Of a DNA stretch of 64,000 nucleotides, positions 49,858 to 60,056 are shown piece after piece. The notes beneath the pieces were generated by a model, which saw only the letters and a program-made list of their open reading frames with translations, ran no database searches and had not been told where the DNA came from. How positions within the stretch are numbered: the first letter of the stretch is position 1; every line of letters begins with the position of its first letter. This DNA is from Sphingomonas panacis. GTDB lineage: Bacteria; Pseudomonadota; Alphaproteobacteria; Sphingomonadales; Sphingomonadaceae. The DNA lies in NCBI RefSeq assembly GCF_001717955.1, contig NZ_CP014168.1, forward strand, positions 2,451,501 through 2,515,500. Direction: 5' to 3'. The position numbers and the translations under genes are program-made.

Positions 49858-50397
49858 TCAGCGGCAGGTCACCTGGCCACGGTCGATCGACGTGCCAAGC
49901 GCCGCACCGCCAGCGACCCCGAGCAATGTACCGAGCGTGCTTGACCGGCCATTCGATAGCGCATTGCCGAGCAATCCGCCGGCGAGACCGCCGACGATCA
50001 GGCCGGTGGTGCCGTCCGAGCGGCGGCAATAATAGCGGCCGTTGCTGCCACGATAGATCCGGTCGTAGCGACCGAGCCGGCGTGGCTGGTAATAGCCGCC
50101 GTCGCGATAGTAGCGATCGGCGTAATAGACGCGCTGGCCGGGTTCGGGCCGGTTATAGTCGTAGCCGCGATACTGGCGCCAGTCGCGACCGGGACCGCGC
50201 CCGTTTCCGCGCCAGTCGGAACGGTCGGGTCCACGGCCATCCGGACCGCGTCTGTCAGGACCGCGCCCGTCCGGCCCGCGTCTGTCGCGGTCGTCTCGGC
50301 CGGGGCGGCCATTGTCCCATTGGCGATCTTGCGCGGTGGCGGGGATGGCGGGGACCAGCGTCATCGCCGCGATGGCAGCGAGTATCAGCTTGCGCAT
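49858..50397 (-). CDS. Exported glycine-zipper protein with Arg/Asp/Gly-rich repeats
   Basis: A 179-residue exported protein: signal peptide MRKLILAAIAAMTLVPAIPATA, then repeated units of the type RGPDGRGPDR, a Tyr/Arg-rich middle (YYADRYYRDGGYY), and a glycine zipper GLIVGGLAGGLLGNAL with a second GTLLGVAGGAALG. This layout is that of envelope 2TM glycine-zipper proteins. Start at 50397 after AAAAGGAT. It stands alone. Confidence 0.82.
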   Translation of the reverse strand: MRKLILAAIAAMTLVPAIPATAQDRQWDNGRPGRDDRDRRGPDGRGPDRRGPDGRGPDRSDWRGNGRGPGRDWRQYRGYDYNRPEPGQRVYYADRYYRDGGYYQPRRLGRYDRIYRGSNGRYYCRRSDGTTGLIVGGLAGGLLGNALSNGRSSTLGTLLGVAGGAALGTSIDRGQVTCR

Positions 50398-50499
50398 ATC
50401 GATATCCTTTTCGTTCGATAGACGCAGAACCCCCGGCACTGGGCCGCGGTTGCGTGAACGGGAAACAACGTTCCGTTCACGCAACATCGATCGAATCGC

Positions 50500-50928
50500 T
50501 CAGCCGTTGAGCGTGTGCGTCAGCGTGATCTCGGCATTGAGAACCTTGGAAACCGGGCAATTCGCCTTGGCGTCGGCGGCGATGCTCTCGAACTGGCCGG
50601 GTTCGATGCCGTCGATCGTCGCCGTGAGCGCGAGGTCCGAACGGGTGATCTTGAAGCCGCCGTCAGCTTGCACAACCGTCACCTTGGCGGTCGTCTCGAG
50701 CGTGCCCGCGCTATACCCGGCCTGCGCCAGCGCGAAGCTGAGCGCCATCGTGAAACAGCTCGCATGGGCGGCGGCGATCAGCTCTTCCGGGTTGGTGCCG
50801 GGTTCCTCGCCGAAGCGGGTGGTGAAGCTGTACGGCGAATCGGAAAGAACGCCCGACTGGGTCGAGACGTGGCCCTGACCCTCCTTGCCAAAGCCTTCGT
50901 AACGCGCGGAACCGGAACGAGTCGTCAT
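50500..50928 (-). CDS. OsmC-type thiol peroxidase
   Basis: A 142-residue protein reducing organic peroxides. The two catalytic cysteines are in AAAHASCFTMALSF and AKANCPVSKVLNAEITL; the N-terminal strand has SARYEGFGKEGQGHVST. It has its own ribosome site (AGGAG). Confidence 0.93.
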   Translation of the reverse strand: MTTRSGSARYEGFGKEGQGHVSTQSGVLSDSPYSFTTRFGEEPGTNPEELIAAAHASCFTMALSFALAQAGYSAGTLETTAKVTVVQADGGFKITRSDLALTATIDGIEPGQFESIAADAKANCPVSKVLNAEITLTHTLNG

Positions 50929-51066
50929 GATGCGTCTCCTTGTCGTGAGGCTTGCCCCGCCGGTGATGTCGCAGCCTGTTACGGCATGACGGCACCAGAA
51001 GGATCAGTGCGGAGGCGAAACGTTCGCGCAGCGCTCAGGTTTCATGCCTCGCAAAACAAACCCGGA

Positions 51067-51996
51067 TCAACCCTGCGCGAGTATTGTCCGCGCCCTGTCG
51101 CAATCCGCTGCAATCGCATCCGTGAGCGCGTCGAGCGTGTCGTACTTTGCCTCCGCGCGGAGGAATTCGATGAGCTCGACCGCGATCGTCTGCCCGTAAA
51201 GGTCGCCGGAAAAATCGAAGAAATAGGGTTCGAGCAATTCCTTGGGCGGATCGAAACTCGGCCGCACGCCAAGGTTCGCGGCGCCGTTGAGCACACGCCC
51301 ATCGGGCAGGCGGCCGCGCACCGCATAGATGCCGTAGGTCGGGCGCAGATATTTTCCCATGTCCAGATTGGCGGTGGGAAAGCCGATCGTCCGTCCCAAC
51401 TTCGCGCCGTGAATCACCGCGCCCTCGATCGTGAACGGGCGGGTGAGCAGCCGCGCCGCGCCGCGTGGATCACCGTTGGTCAGCGCCGCGCGGATGCGGC
51501 TCGACGAAACCGCTTCACCGTCGAGCGTGACCGGGGAGACCGATTCGACCGAGAAGCCATGGCGCGCGCCAAGGCCCGTGAGAACGTCAATATTGCCGCT
51601 GCGTGCCTTGCCGAAGGTGAAGTCCTCCCCAGTCACCGCACCACCCAGTCTGATCGCCGCGATCAGCCGTTGCTCGACGAACGCTTGCGCGCTCAAGGCG
51701 GCGAGCGCGGCGTCGAAGCGAAAGACGATCATCGCATCGGCACCGGCTTCAGCAAAAAGCCGCTCGCGCTGGTCGAGCGTGGTGAGCCGGAAGGGTGCGG
51801 CATCGGGCTTGAAGTAGCGCACCGGATGCGGATCGAACGTCGCGACCAAAGCGGGCCGCCCCTCGGCGCGGGCGCGCTCGATCGCTCGGCCGACCACGGC
51901 CTGGTGCCCCAGATGGAACCCGTCGAAATTCCCAAGCGCCACGATACCGCCGCGCAGAGCCGCCGGCAGCACCGAGCTGCCGTCAAGCCGCTCCAT
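51067..51996 (-). CDS. ribF: Bifunctional riboflavin kinase/FAD synthetase
   Basis: Makes FMN and FAD from riboflavin. The N-terminal adenylyltransferase domain has GNFDGFHLGHQAVV, and the C-terminal flavokinase domain has IGFPTANLDMGKYLRPTYGIYAV. A 309-residue protein. Confidence 0.96.
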   Translation of the reverse strand: MERLDGSSVLPAALRGGIVALGNFDGFHLGHQAVVGRAIERARAEGRPALVATFDPHPVRYFKPDAAPFRLTTLDQRERLFAEAGADAMIVFRFDAALAALSAQAFVEQRLIAAIRLGGAVTGEDFTFGKARSGNIDVLTGLGARHGFSVESVSPVTLDGEAVSSSRIRAALTNGDPRGAARLLTRPFTIEGAVIHGAKLGRTIGFPTANLDMGKYLRPTYGIYAVRGRLPDGRVLNGAANLGVRPSFDPPKELLEPYFFDFSGDLYGQTIAVELIEFLRAEAKYDTLDALTDAIAADCDRARTILAQG

Positions 51997-52055
51997 GTCG
52001 GCGGGCTATAGGGGGGCGGCGCAGGGCGCGCCAGTGGGGTTGCGCACGCATCGCG

Positions 52056-52529
52056 TCAGCGGCGCGGTACGAGCGTGAGGAAGCTGTAGGCGGGGCGCTC
52101 GCCCTCGGCTGGATGATCCTCGCGCGCCAGTTCTTGCCATCCGTCGGCATCGAGTACGAAATGCGCGTCGCCTTCATAGTCGCGGTGAAGGACGGTCACT
52201 TCGGCGCGGTCGGCCCGATCCTCGACAAGCCGGAAGATCTCTGCGCCACCGATCACCGACATGTCCTTGCCGGCGAGTGCGAAGGCTTCCCCAACGGTAT
52301 GCGCCACCTCCGCGCCCGGCGCCGACCAAGCCGCGTCGCGCGTCAGCACGATATGGCGGCGGCCGGGCAGCGGCGCGGGGAAGCTCTCGAACGTCTTGCG
52401 GCCCATCACCATCGGCTTGCCAAGCGTCAGTGCCTTGAACCGCTTCAGGTCGGCGGGGAGATGCCACGGGAGTTTGCCGTCACGGCCAATGACGGCGTTC
52501 TGCGCATGCGCGAAAACCAGCGTGATCAC
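52056..52529 (-). CDS. folA: Dihydrofolate reductase
   Basis: Reduces dihydrofolate with NADPH. A 157-residue protein: [42 protein letters not shown]. It is coupled to thyA by an ATGA overlap, logical since thymidylate synthase makes the dihydrofolate that this enzyme recycles. Confidence 0.96.
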   Translation of the reverse strand: MITLVFAHAQNAVIGRDGKLPWHLPADLKRFKALTLGKPMVMGRKTFESFPAPLPGRRHIVLTRDAAWSAPGAEVAHTVGEAFALAGKDMSVIGGAEIFRLVEDRADRAEVTVLHRDYEGDAHFVLDADGWQELAREDHPAEGERPAYSFLTLVPRR

Positions 52530-53320
52530 ACTGCCACCGATGCCTTGATATGTGGCTGCGCGACATAATCGTGCAGTACGAAATCCTCATACTCGTACCC
52601 ATCGATCGAGTCGGCTCGCCGCTGGATCTCCAGCCGTGGCAGCGGCCCCGGCGCGCGGGAAAGCTGCTCGCGTGCCTGATCAAGATGGTTGGAATAGAGG
52701 TGGCAGTCGCCGCCAGTCCAGATGAACTCGCCCGGCTCCAGCCCGCATTGCTGTGCGAGCAGATGGGTCAGCAACGCATAACTGGCGATGTTGAAGGGCA
52801 CGCCGAGGAAAATATCGGCCGAGCGCTGGTAGAGCTGGAGTGATAGTCGTCCGTTCGCGACATAGGTCTGGAACAGGCAGTGACACGGCGCCAAGGCCAT
52901 CGCATGCAGGTCGCCGGGGTTCCAGGCGGAGACGATCTGGCGGCGTGAGGCGGGGTTGGTTTTGATCTGTTCGATCAGTTCGGCGATCTGATCGATGTGG
53001 CGGCCGTCCGCCGTCGCCCAGTCGCGCCATTGCTTGCCATAGACCGGGCCGAGATCGCCGTCCTCATCGGCCCATTCGTCCCAGATGCTCACCTTGCGGT
53101 CGCGCAGCCACTGAACGTTGGTGTCGCCGCGCAGGAACCACAACAGTTCGACGATGATCGAGCGCAGGTGCAATTTCTTGGTGGTGAGAACCGGAAATCC
53201 CTGCGCGAGATCAAAGCGCATCTGGTGGCCGAACACCGATTGCGTACCGGTGCCGGTGCGGTCCATCTGCTCCGCGCCGGTATCGAGGACTCGCCTCATC
53301 AGATCGAGATATTGCTGCAT
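52526..53320 (-). CDS. thyA: Thymidylate synthase
   Basis: Methylates dUMP using methylene-tetrahydrofolate. A 264-residue protein with the nucleophile Cys in [29 protein letters not shown] at the N-terminus and [22 protein letters not shown]. First gene of thyA-folA. Confidence 0.97.
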   Translation of the reverse strand: MQQYLDLMRRVLDTGAEQMDRTGTGTQSVFGHQMRFDLAQGFPVLTTKKLHLRSIIVELLWFLRGDTNVQWLRDRKVSIWDEWADEDGDLGPVYGKQWRDWATADGRHIDQIAELIEQIKTNPASRRQIVSAWNPGDLHAMALAPCHCLFQTYVANGRLSLQLYQRSADIFLGVPFNIASYALLTHLLAQQCGLEPGEFIWTGGDCHLYSNHLDQAREQLSRAPGPLPRLEIQRRADSIDGYEYEDFVLHDYVAQPHIKASVAV

Positions 53321-53425
53321 GCGCGCGGTCTAGCGCGCGCCGCTTCGCGCGTCACCGCCGATGTGAATAGCCCCGAAATGGAGGGGTGTCCTTCCACGCC
53401 CTGCTGAACACGGCATCATTGCGGG

Positions 53426-53842
53426 GTGGAACTGTCATCGATCCCCGTCGCGCCGCCCAGGGCGGCCTTCCGCAAACTCGATGCCGAGCATGTCGCGATC
53501 GCGCTGTTCGCGCCGATCCGCGATCTCGCGACCGAGGTCGCGATGTTCGCTTATGTCGATTCCGATTGGCGGCTGCTCGGGGTCCGGACCCGGCCATCGA
53601 ACGAAACGGGCACGGTCGACGTGCCGATTCGCGCGATCGTCGCGGATGCATTGGTCTTCGACGCGGCCGGCGTGGTGATGGCGCACAACCACCCAAGCGG
53701 TGATCCGACGCCCAGCGAAGGTGACCGCGCGCTCACGCGGCGGCTGGCACGAGCGCTCGATGGGGTGGGCGTGCGACTGATCGACCATCTCGTGCTCGCA
53801 GGCCCCGAGACCGCGAGTTTCCGGCGCATCGGGTTGCTATGA
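53426..53842 (+). CDS. Short RadC-like JAB/MPN-domain protein
   Basis: A 138-residue protein with the zinc-binding JAMM motif HNHPSGDPTPSEGD typical of RadC family proteins. The N-terminal helix-hairpin-helix half of full RadC is missing. It starts at GTG 53426. Whether it is a peptidase is not known for this family. Confidence 0.82.
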   Translation: MELSSIPVAPPRAAFRKLDAEHVAIALFAPIRDLATEVAMFAYVDSDWRLLGVRTRPSNETGTVDVPIRAIVADALVFDAAGVVMAHNHPSGDPTPSEGDRALTRRLARALDGVGVRLIDHLVLAGPETASFRRIGLL

Positions 53843-53883
53843 GTGCGGGGACGATATCGCCGATGCGGGGCCGGTCGTCAGCC

Positions 53884-54591
53884 TTACCGATTCACGCACG
53901 CCTTGATCGTCGTCGGCTCCGGCCTCGGACCAACTGCTTTGAACATCGCGAGATAGCCGCCCGCGGTGGGCAGGTTCTGCCTTTCGACCTGCACGTAGCC
54001 CACCGCTGCGAATTCGCATTTCAGAAGCGCGGGCGGTGTGCCGTGGTGTTGGGTCGGGCGGTCAGCGTCGAGCACTACGACGAGCCCGCTCGGCTTGAGT
54101 GACGGGCGCATCCGCCACAGGAATTCGTAAGGCTGGCCGATCTCGTGATACATGTGGATCATCAGCACGCGGTCGAAGCTGTTCGCCGGCAGTTTCGGAT
54201 CAGCGGGCGTGCCGAGCCGCACGCTGACGTTGTCGAGCCGGTCGCGCGCGACGCGTTCCGCCAGTGCGTCGTGGACGCTGGCGACGATATCCTCGGCCAG
54301 CACGCGGCCCTCCTTGCCAACGCGCGCGGCGAGGCGGATCGTGTAATATCCTTCGCCCGCGCCGAGATCGGCTACGGTCATGCCGGGCTTGATGCCGGCT
54401 TTGGCCATCACCTGCTGCGCTTCGTCGCGGCTGTCACGATCCTCCTCGGTCGACCAGCGCGGCGATACGATCCGTGCGACCGGGCGGTCGGCGGCGGGGA
54501 AGGGGCCTTCGGCCTGTTGCTTCGCCGCAGGGGTGCAAGCGGCGAGCGCCAGCAGCGCCAGACACGAACCCTGGAGGTTCCCCCGCCCCAT
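53884..54591 (-). CDS. SAM-dependent methyltransferase with lipoprotein-type signal
   Basis: A 235-residue class I methyltransferase: the SAM-binding motif VADLGAGEGYYTIRLAARV, VLAEDI, and FDRVLMIHMYHEI, then GLVVVLDADRP. Unusually it begins GNLQGSCLALLALAACTP, which looks like a lipoprotein signal with lipobox LAAC. Such proteins would be in the periplasm, where SAM is not known. The start at 54591 lies three bases after the prfB stop. Confidence 0.82.
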   Translation of the reverse strand: MGRGNLQGSCLALLALAACTPAAKQQAEGPFPAADRPVARIVSPRWSTEEDRDSRDEAQQVMAKAGIKPGMTVADLGAGEGYYTIRLAARVGKEGRVLAEDIVASVHDALAERVARDRLDNVSVRLGTPADPKLPANSFDRVLMIHMYHEIGQPYEFLWRMRPSLKPSGLVVVLDADRPTQHHGTPPALLKCEFAAVGYVQVERQNLPTAGGYLAMFKAVGPRPEPTTIKACVNR

Positions 54592-54593
54592 GA

Positions 54594-55721
54594 TCAATCG
54601 ACGTCTTCGACCTCGACCGTCTCGCCGGTGACGCGCTGCGAGAGCGCGGCGGCCATGAACGCGTCGAGATCGCCGTCGAGCACGTCGGACGGGCTGGTAG
54701 AAGTGACGCCGGTGCGCAAATCCTTCACCAACTGATAGGGCTGAAGCACGTAGGAGCGGATCTGGTGGCCCCAGCCGATATCGGTCTTGCTCGCGTTCTC
54801 CGCACTCGCGGCGGCTTCGCGGATCTGCAATTCGCGCTCGTAGAGTTTGGCGCGGAGCTGGTTGTACGCCTCGGCCTTGTTCTTGTGCTGCGAACGCTGG
54901 TTCTGGCACTGCACGACGATCCCGGTCGGAATGTGCGTGATACGCACCGCCGAATCGGTCGTGTTGATGTGCTGCCCGCCAGCGCCTGAGGCGCGGTATG
55001 TGTCGATGCGCAGGTCGCTCTCGTTATACTGCACGTCGATATTGTCGTCGATCACCGGATAGACCCACACGCTCGCGAACGAGGTGTGGCGGCGCGCGGC
55101 GCTGTCGTAGGGGCTGATGCGGACAAGGCGATGAACGCCGCTTTCGGTCTTGGCATAGCCGTAAGCGTTCTCGCCCTTGAGCAGCAGCGTCGCCGATTTG
55201 ATGCCGGCCTGCTCGCCCGAATGGTGATCGACCAGTTCGACCTTGAGCCCGTGGCGCTCGGCCCAGCGCGAATACATGCGCTGGAGCATGCCGGCCCAAT
55301 CCTGGCTCTCGGTGCCGCCCGCGCCGGCATTGACCTCGACATAGGTGTCGTTGCCGTCGGCCTCGCCGGCGAGCAGCGCCCTGACCTTGTCCTCGGCGGC
55401 ACGCTTCGACAGGGCGGCGAGCGCGGCGACGCCCTCGTTCTCCATCTCGGTGTCGCCCTCGGCCTCGGCCATTTCGATCAGTTCGGCGGTGTCGCTCAAC
55501 TCGCTCTCGATCGCCCGCGTCGCGCTGATCGCCTCGTCGAGCCGACGACGTTCGCGCATCACCTCCTGCGCCGCCTTCGCGTCGTTCCACAACGTCGGGT
55601 CTTCGACGCGCGCGTTGAGCTCGTCGAGCCGGCGCAAAGCGCGGTCCCAGTCGAGGAAGCGACGGAGCAGCGCGAGCGAGTCCTTGATCGAATCGATATG
55701 TGCCTGCGCTTCGGCGCGCAT
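54594..55721 (-). CDS. prfB: Peptide chain release factor 2
   Basis: Recognises UGA and UAA and releases the peptide. A 375-residue protein with the GGQ motif in [27 protein letters not shown], and [16 protein letters not shown]. It has no programmed frameshift or internal UGA; start at 55721. Confidence 0.95.
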   Translation of the reverse strand: MRAEAQAHIDSIKDSLALLRRFLDWDRALRRLDELNARVEDPTLWNDAKAAQEVMRERRRLDEAISATRAIESELSDTAELIEMAEAEGDTEMENEGVAALAALSKRAAEDKVRALLAGEADGNDTYVEVNAGAGGTESQDWAGMLQRMYSRWAERHGLKVELVDHHSGEQAGIKSATLLLKGENAYGYAKTESGVHRLVRISPYDSAARRHTSFASVWVYPVIDDNIDVQYNESDLRIDTYRASGAGGQHINTTDSAVRITHIPTGIVVQCQNQRSQHKNKAEAYNQLRAKLYERELQIREAAASAENASKTDIGWGHQIRSYVLQPYQLVKDLRTGVTSTSPSDVLDGDLDAFMAAALSQRVTGETVEVEDVD

Positions 55722-55741
55722 GGTGGGTACTCCAGGTTCTG

Positions 55742-55844
55742 ATCGTCGCCCCGGCGCCAAGGAATTATGGGGCCGGGGCCGTTATGTAGTGATGCGAAGC
55801 CGTCGCGACAAACGCACCGGCCCCGGCCTGCGCCGGGGCGACGG
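55742..55844. repeat. Paired GC-rich palindromic repeat between prfB and PBP1A
   Basis: The right copy (55817-55844, core CCCCGGCCTGCGCCGGGGCG) is of the same type as those in the his operon. The left, inverted copy is changed in its middle (55742-55781, with AAGGAATTATG between the arms). The right copy ends directly beside the stop codon of the PBP gene. Confidence 0.8.
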
Positions 55845-58379
55845 CTAGTAGATTCCGCCCTCTCTTTGCAAGAAGTCGCTATCGCGGCGTTGCTCACCGG
55901 CCTGCGCCGCTTGCGCCGCCTGTGCCCGCGCAGCGGCTGCGGCCGCGGCGGCAGCGGCTTCCTCGGGCGTCTGGCGGTGGAACACTCGGCGCGGCTCGCT
56001 CTCGGGCTTGAACGCTTCCCAGATCACCGCCGCCTTGGGGTCGGCGGTCGGCCACGTACCGTAGACCGGCTTGCCCGAGGCCCGATCGATGCGGACCATG
56101 CGGATGCCCGGTGGGGCGCGGAACGGCACCTTCGGCAGCCCCTCATACGCCTTGACCGCGAATTCCTTGAAGATCGGCGCAGCGATCGTACCACCCTGCG
56201 CGTAACCCCCGAGACCGTGCGGCGTGTCGTAGCCGATATACAGGCCGCCGATCATCTGCGGGGTGCCGCCGATGAACCACACGTCGGTCGGGCCGGAATT
56301 GGTGCCCGTCTTGCCGAACATCGGCCGGTCGAGATCGCGCAGGATGGTCGCGGTGCCGCGCTGAATCACGCCCTCGGCGATGTGGACCATCTGGTACGCG
56401 GTCATCGCGTTGACGACTTGCTTGCCGCGGTTGACCGGGCGCGGCATCGCCTTGCCGTTCCAGTCGGGCGCGTTGCAGCCTTCGCAGGCATGCCAGTTCT
56501 CGGGCCAGATCACCTTGCCGTGCCGATCCTGCACGAAGTCGATCAGCGTGCCCTGATGCGCCTGTCCGTGATTTTCGAGGATGGTGTAGGCGTTGACCAT
56601 CCGCGCCACCGTCGTTTCGCCCGCGCCGAGCGCGAACGAGAGGTAGGGCGGATATTTGCCAACCCCGATCCGGTCCATCAGCCCGACAACCTTGGGCATG
56701 CCGGTCTGCGCGGCGGCGCGGACCGTCATCAGGTTGCGCGACTGCTCGATGCCCCATCGCATCGTGTGCGGGCCGGAGCCGGCGCTGCCGCCGAAATTCC
56801 GGAAGCATTTCTGCCCGAGCCGTGCGCCCTGGAAGACGCAGAATGGGCCGTCGATGATAATCGAGGCCGGCGTCATGCCGTTTTCCAGTGCGGCCGAATA
56901 GACGATCGGTTTGATCGTCGATCCCGGCTGGCGCAGCGCTTGGGTGGCGCGGTTGAACGCCTGGAGGCGGAAGTCGAACCCGCCCTGCATCGCCAGCACG
57001 CGCCCGGTCGACGGTTCCTCGACGACGAACGCGCCCGAAATCTTGGGCACAGCGCGGAGCGCGAACTGGTCACCCTCGGGGGCGACGGCGAGGATGTCGC
57101 CCGGTTTGATCGCGGCGAAGGCGGTGCCGCCTTGCCCGCGTACCGGCATCTGCGCGGCCCAGCGCGGCATCGTGCCGGTCTCTCCGTTCGAGAAGCCGAG
57201 CGTCGCCGAACTGCTGTCGACTGCGGTGACGATCGCGGCGCGCCAATCCTGATAATCGAGGCCGATATGGGTGTTGAGCAGTGTCGACAGCCAGGCATCA
57301 CCAGTAATCTCGGCGTGACCGAGCGGCCCGCTCCAACCGCGCCCGCGATCGTAGCGCAGCAACCCGTTACGGAGAGCCGTCTGCGCATAATCCTGGATGC
57401 GCTGGTCGAGCGAGGTGCGCACCCATAGCCCGCCGGCATAGACGCTGTATGGGCCGGCGTTGCCGTCCTCGCCGAACTTATCGATCAACTGGCGTCGGAC
57501 TTCCTCGACGAAATAGCCGGTGCCGGCAGTCTCGGTCTTTGGCGTCTGGCGTGGCACCGTGCCGAGCGGCGCGGCATCGGCCTGCGCATATTGGCTCTGA
57601 TCGATGAAGCCGTTCCTGAGCATCTCGGCGAGCACATAATGGCGCCGCGCCAGCGCGCGCTCCGCATGGCGATCGGGATCGTAGTTCGACGGTCCTTTGG
57701 GAAGGATCGCCAGATAGGCGAATTGGGCAAGGTCGAGTTCGCTCAGTTCTTTACCGAAATAGGCGTAGCTCGCCGCCTCGACGCCGAAGGCGTTACGGCC
57801 GAGTGCGATCTGGTTGAGATAGAGTTCGAGGATCTGCGGCTTGGTCAGCGAATCTTCGATCCGGTAAGCGAGGATCGCCTCCTTGAGCTTGCGGCTGTAG
57901 CTGTGCTCGTTGCCGATCAGCAGGTTCTTGGCGACCTGCTGCGTGATCGTCGATGCGCCGCGCGCGCGCTTGTTGCGGGCGAGGTTGTCCCACAAAGCGG
58001 AGGCGATGCCGGCGTAATCGACGCCGTGATGCTCGAAGAAGGTCTTGTCCTCGGCAGCGAGGAAGGCGCGCACCAGCAGCGGCGGATATTCGTTGTAGCT
58101 GAGTTCGACGCGGCGCTCGCGCGCATAGGAATGGATCGGCAGGCCGTCGATCGCGCGCACATTGGTCGGCAGCGGCGGCTCGTAGACGCGCAGTTTGTCT
58201 ACCGAAGGCAGATCCCGCGCGAACAGCGCGAAGAACGCGGCATAGGCGATCGCCGCCAGGACGCCGAGCACGAGCAGCAGTTTCACCCACCAGCGGCCCC
58301 AAATGCGGCCCGCAAGCCCTGGCAGTCCGTCCGCCTCGCGACGTAGGCGGAAGTTCACGCTGGAATCATCGTCGGCCAT
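55845..58379 (-). CDS. mrcA: Class A penicillin-binding protein (PBP1A)
   Basis: An 844-residue bifunctional murein synthase. A short cytoplasmic N-terminus and a membrane helix (VKLLLVLGVLAAIAYAAFFALF) come first. The glycosyltransferase domain follows (AAEDKTFFEHHGVD, RGASTITQQVAKNLLI), then the transpeptidase with the SxxK motif in RQPGSTIKPIVYSAAL, SRN in QSRNLMT and KTGT in MFGKTGTNSGPTDVWF. I choose the ATG at 58379 over an upstream TTG. Confidence 0.95.
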   Translation of the reverse strand: MADDDSSVNFRLRREADGLPGLAGRIWGRWWVKLLLVLGVLAAIAYAAFFALFARDLPSVDKLRVYEPPLPTNVRAIDGLPIHSYARERRVELSYNEYPPLLVRAFLAAEDKTFFEHHGVDYAGIASALWDNLARNKRARGASTITQQVAKNLLIGNEHSYSRKLKEAILAYRIEDSLTKPQILELYLNQIALGRNAFGVEAASYAYFGKELSELDLAQFAYLAILPKGPSNYDPDRHAERALARRHYVLAEMLRNGFIDQSQYAQADAAPLGTVPRQTPKTETAGTGYFVEEVRRQLIDKFGEDGNAGPYSVYAGGLWVRTSLDQRIQDYAQTALRNGLLRYDRGRGWSGPLGHAEITGDAWLSTLLNTHIGLDYQDWRAAIVTAVDSSSATLGFSNGETGTMPRWAAQMPVRGQGGTAFAAIKPGDILAVAPEGDQFALRAVPKISGAFVVEEPSTGRVLAMQGGFDFRLQAFNRATQALRQPGSTIKPIVYSAALENGMTPASIIIDGPFCVFQGARLGQKCFRNFGGSAGSGPHTMRWGIEQSRNLMTVRAAAQTGMPKVVGLMDRIGVGKYPPYLSFALGAGETTVARMVNAYTILENHGQAHQGTLIDFVQDRHGKVIWPENWHACEGCNAPDWNGKAMPRPVNRGKQVVNAMTAYQMVHIAEGVIQRGTATILRDLDRPMFGKTGTNSGPTDVWFIGGTPQMIGGLYIGYDTPHGLGGYAQGGTIAAPIFKEFAVKAYEGLPKVPFRAPPGIRMVRIDRASGKPVYGTWPTADPKAAVIWEAFKPESEPRRVFHRQTPEEAAAAAAAAAARAQAAQAAQAGEQRRDSDFLQREGGIY

Positions 58380-58441
58380 ATCCGGGGCAGGCTCTAGCAA
58401 GTTTCACGCGCGTTGCCAGCCTTGCCGGTGAAATGTGCGTG

Positions 58442-59575
58442 TTACCGCGTGGAAGCGAGCCGCCGGGCGAAATGCACATCCACCGCGCGCCGCACGCTTT
58501 CCGCAATTGCGCGGCGACCGGCGGGGGAGTCGATGAAGTCGGCATCGCGTGGGTTTGAGATATAGCCGGTCTCGAACAGGATCGAGGGCATGTCGGGTGC
58601 CTTCAGCACCATCAGCGAGGCCATGCGGTGAAAGTTCGGTTTCATCGGCACCAGCGGCTGCGCCTCCCGGCCGAGCAGGCGGGCGAAATTGGCCGAGGAG
58701 TTCATCGTCTCGCGCTGGGTCAGGTCGATCAGGATCGAGGAGATGTCGGCCGAGGTCGAGGCGAGATTCACGCCGGCGATGATGTCCGCCTTGTTCTCGC
58801 GTGCGGCCAACCGCGCGGATTCCTTGTCGGACGCCACTTCGGACAGCGTGTAGACCGAGGCGCCACTGGCATCACCCGAGCCGACGCTATCGCAGTGGAT
58901 CGAGATGAACAGGCTCGCGTGGAGCTTGCGCGCGATGCCGAACCGCTCCTGGAGGATGATGAAGCGATCGTCCTCCCGGGTGAGCGCGACGCGCACCCGC
59001 CCCGATTGGATCAGTTCGTCGCGGATCGCCTTGGCGATGCGCAACGTCACGTCCTTTTCGCGGCGGCCGTCGGTGGGTGCGATCGCGCCAGGGTCTTGCC
59101 CCCCATGACCGGCGTCGATCACCACCAGCGGCCGGCTGGCATCATCGCCATAGACGCGGGGCAGACGGAGCTTGCGGCTCGACGGCGGAATCGGCACGGC
59201 AACCTGATATTTGCGGATCGGCTGCGTCTTCGTGTCGAAGGGGAGCGGCAAGAAGTGCGCGCGGCTTTTCTTGGCGGCGCTTGCGAGGACCGTGTCATCG
59301 ACGGTGCGTAGCGCGATCGTTAGGTCGCGACGGTCATCGCCGAAACTGCCCTCGCGAACCACGGCAGGGCGGGCGAGCAGGACGGCCGAAGCGTCCGCAG
59401 CGTCCGCGACGCTGCGATCGAAGTGCAGGACGATACGGTCGCGATGTACATCGACCCGTCGCACTGTCGCGGCCCAACCCGGGGCGCCGGCAAACCAGCA
59501 GGCCAGCAAGGCGAGGATCAACGACACGCGAGCGTAATGCCGCGTCGGCACGCGACCGGTCCAGCGAAAAGGCAT
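58442..59575 (-). CDS. amiC: Periplasmic N-acetylmuramoyl-L-alanine amidase
   Basis: A 377-residue exported zinc hydrolase for cleaving peptides from murein at division. Signal peptide near residues 14-35, N-terminal AMIN-like domain (40-140), then the amidase_3 domain with VVIDAGHGGQDPGAIAP (His/Glu zinc ligands), SIHCDS, and FETGYISNPRDA. It directly precedes PBP1A in the same direction. Confidence 0.94.
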   Translation of the reverse strand: MPFRWTGRVPTRHYARVSLILALLACWFAGAPGWAATVRRVDVHRDRIVLHFDRSVADAADASAVLLARPAVVREGSFGDDRRDLTIALRTVDDTVLASAAKKSRAHFLPLPFDTKTQPIRKYQVAVPIPPSSRKLRLPRVYGDDASRPLVVIDAGHGGQDPGAIAPTDGRREKDVTLRIAKAIRDELIQSGRVRVALTREDDRFIILQERFGIARKLHASLFISIHCDSVGSGDASGASVYTLSEVASDKESARLAARENKADIIAGVNLASTSADISSILIDLTQRETMNSSANFARLLGREAQPLVPMKPNFHRMASLMVLKAPDMPSILFETGYISNPRDADFIDSPAGRRAIAESVRRAVDVHFARRLASTR

Positions 59576-60056
59576 CGTGGGAGAATCCCAATGGTTACGC
59601 AGTTACTGCGATCGTTCTTTCACGGACGAGTCACCTCACGATGAAACGGCAAGGTTAACGCGGCGTTCGGCAATCGATCCGCGCTGTGCCGCGACAAAAA
59701 TGTGCCGGTTGCTGCGCACCGTTTGGGATGCTACGCATGCGCAGGCACCGGAAAGCGCTTGTTTTGGCGCTGCCCCGGTCGATCCGGTCGCCCGCAAGCT
59801 ATTGCGGCGACTTTTCAGGTTGACGTTCGCATGATGCATTTCTCCACAAGCTCGCGCCGACCGGCTTTTGCCGGCGGCTTCGCGAGCGCGCGGAGTGCCG
59901 TGGGCCAAGCGCCCGGGCGTGCGATGCGAGCAGAGGCGATTTTCGAAACCCATTGCGGCCACCGGCCGGGCGCGTTTTCCGCCCGGCACGCGCCGCGTCA
60001 TGATTGCGCGCGGAACGCCCTGTACGGCCGTGGCCCGCGCGCCCGGAGAACATTAA
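59576..60056. other. Divergent control region and long leader of rne
   Basis: No gene supported in these 481 bases. It holds a short inverted repeat TGGGA-GAA-TCCCA near 59578-59590 by the amidase start and a GC-rich stretch before rne. A long untranslated leader is known to control rne by self-cleavage in E. coli, and the same is possible here (inference). Confidence 0.5.

Noticed and set aside
54594..55721. Programmed frameshift in prfB
   Set aside because: The frame is continuous from 55721 to the stop with no internal UGA, so no frameshift is needed.
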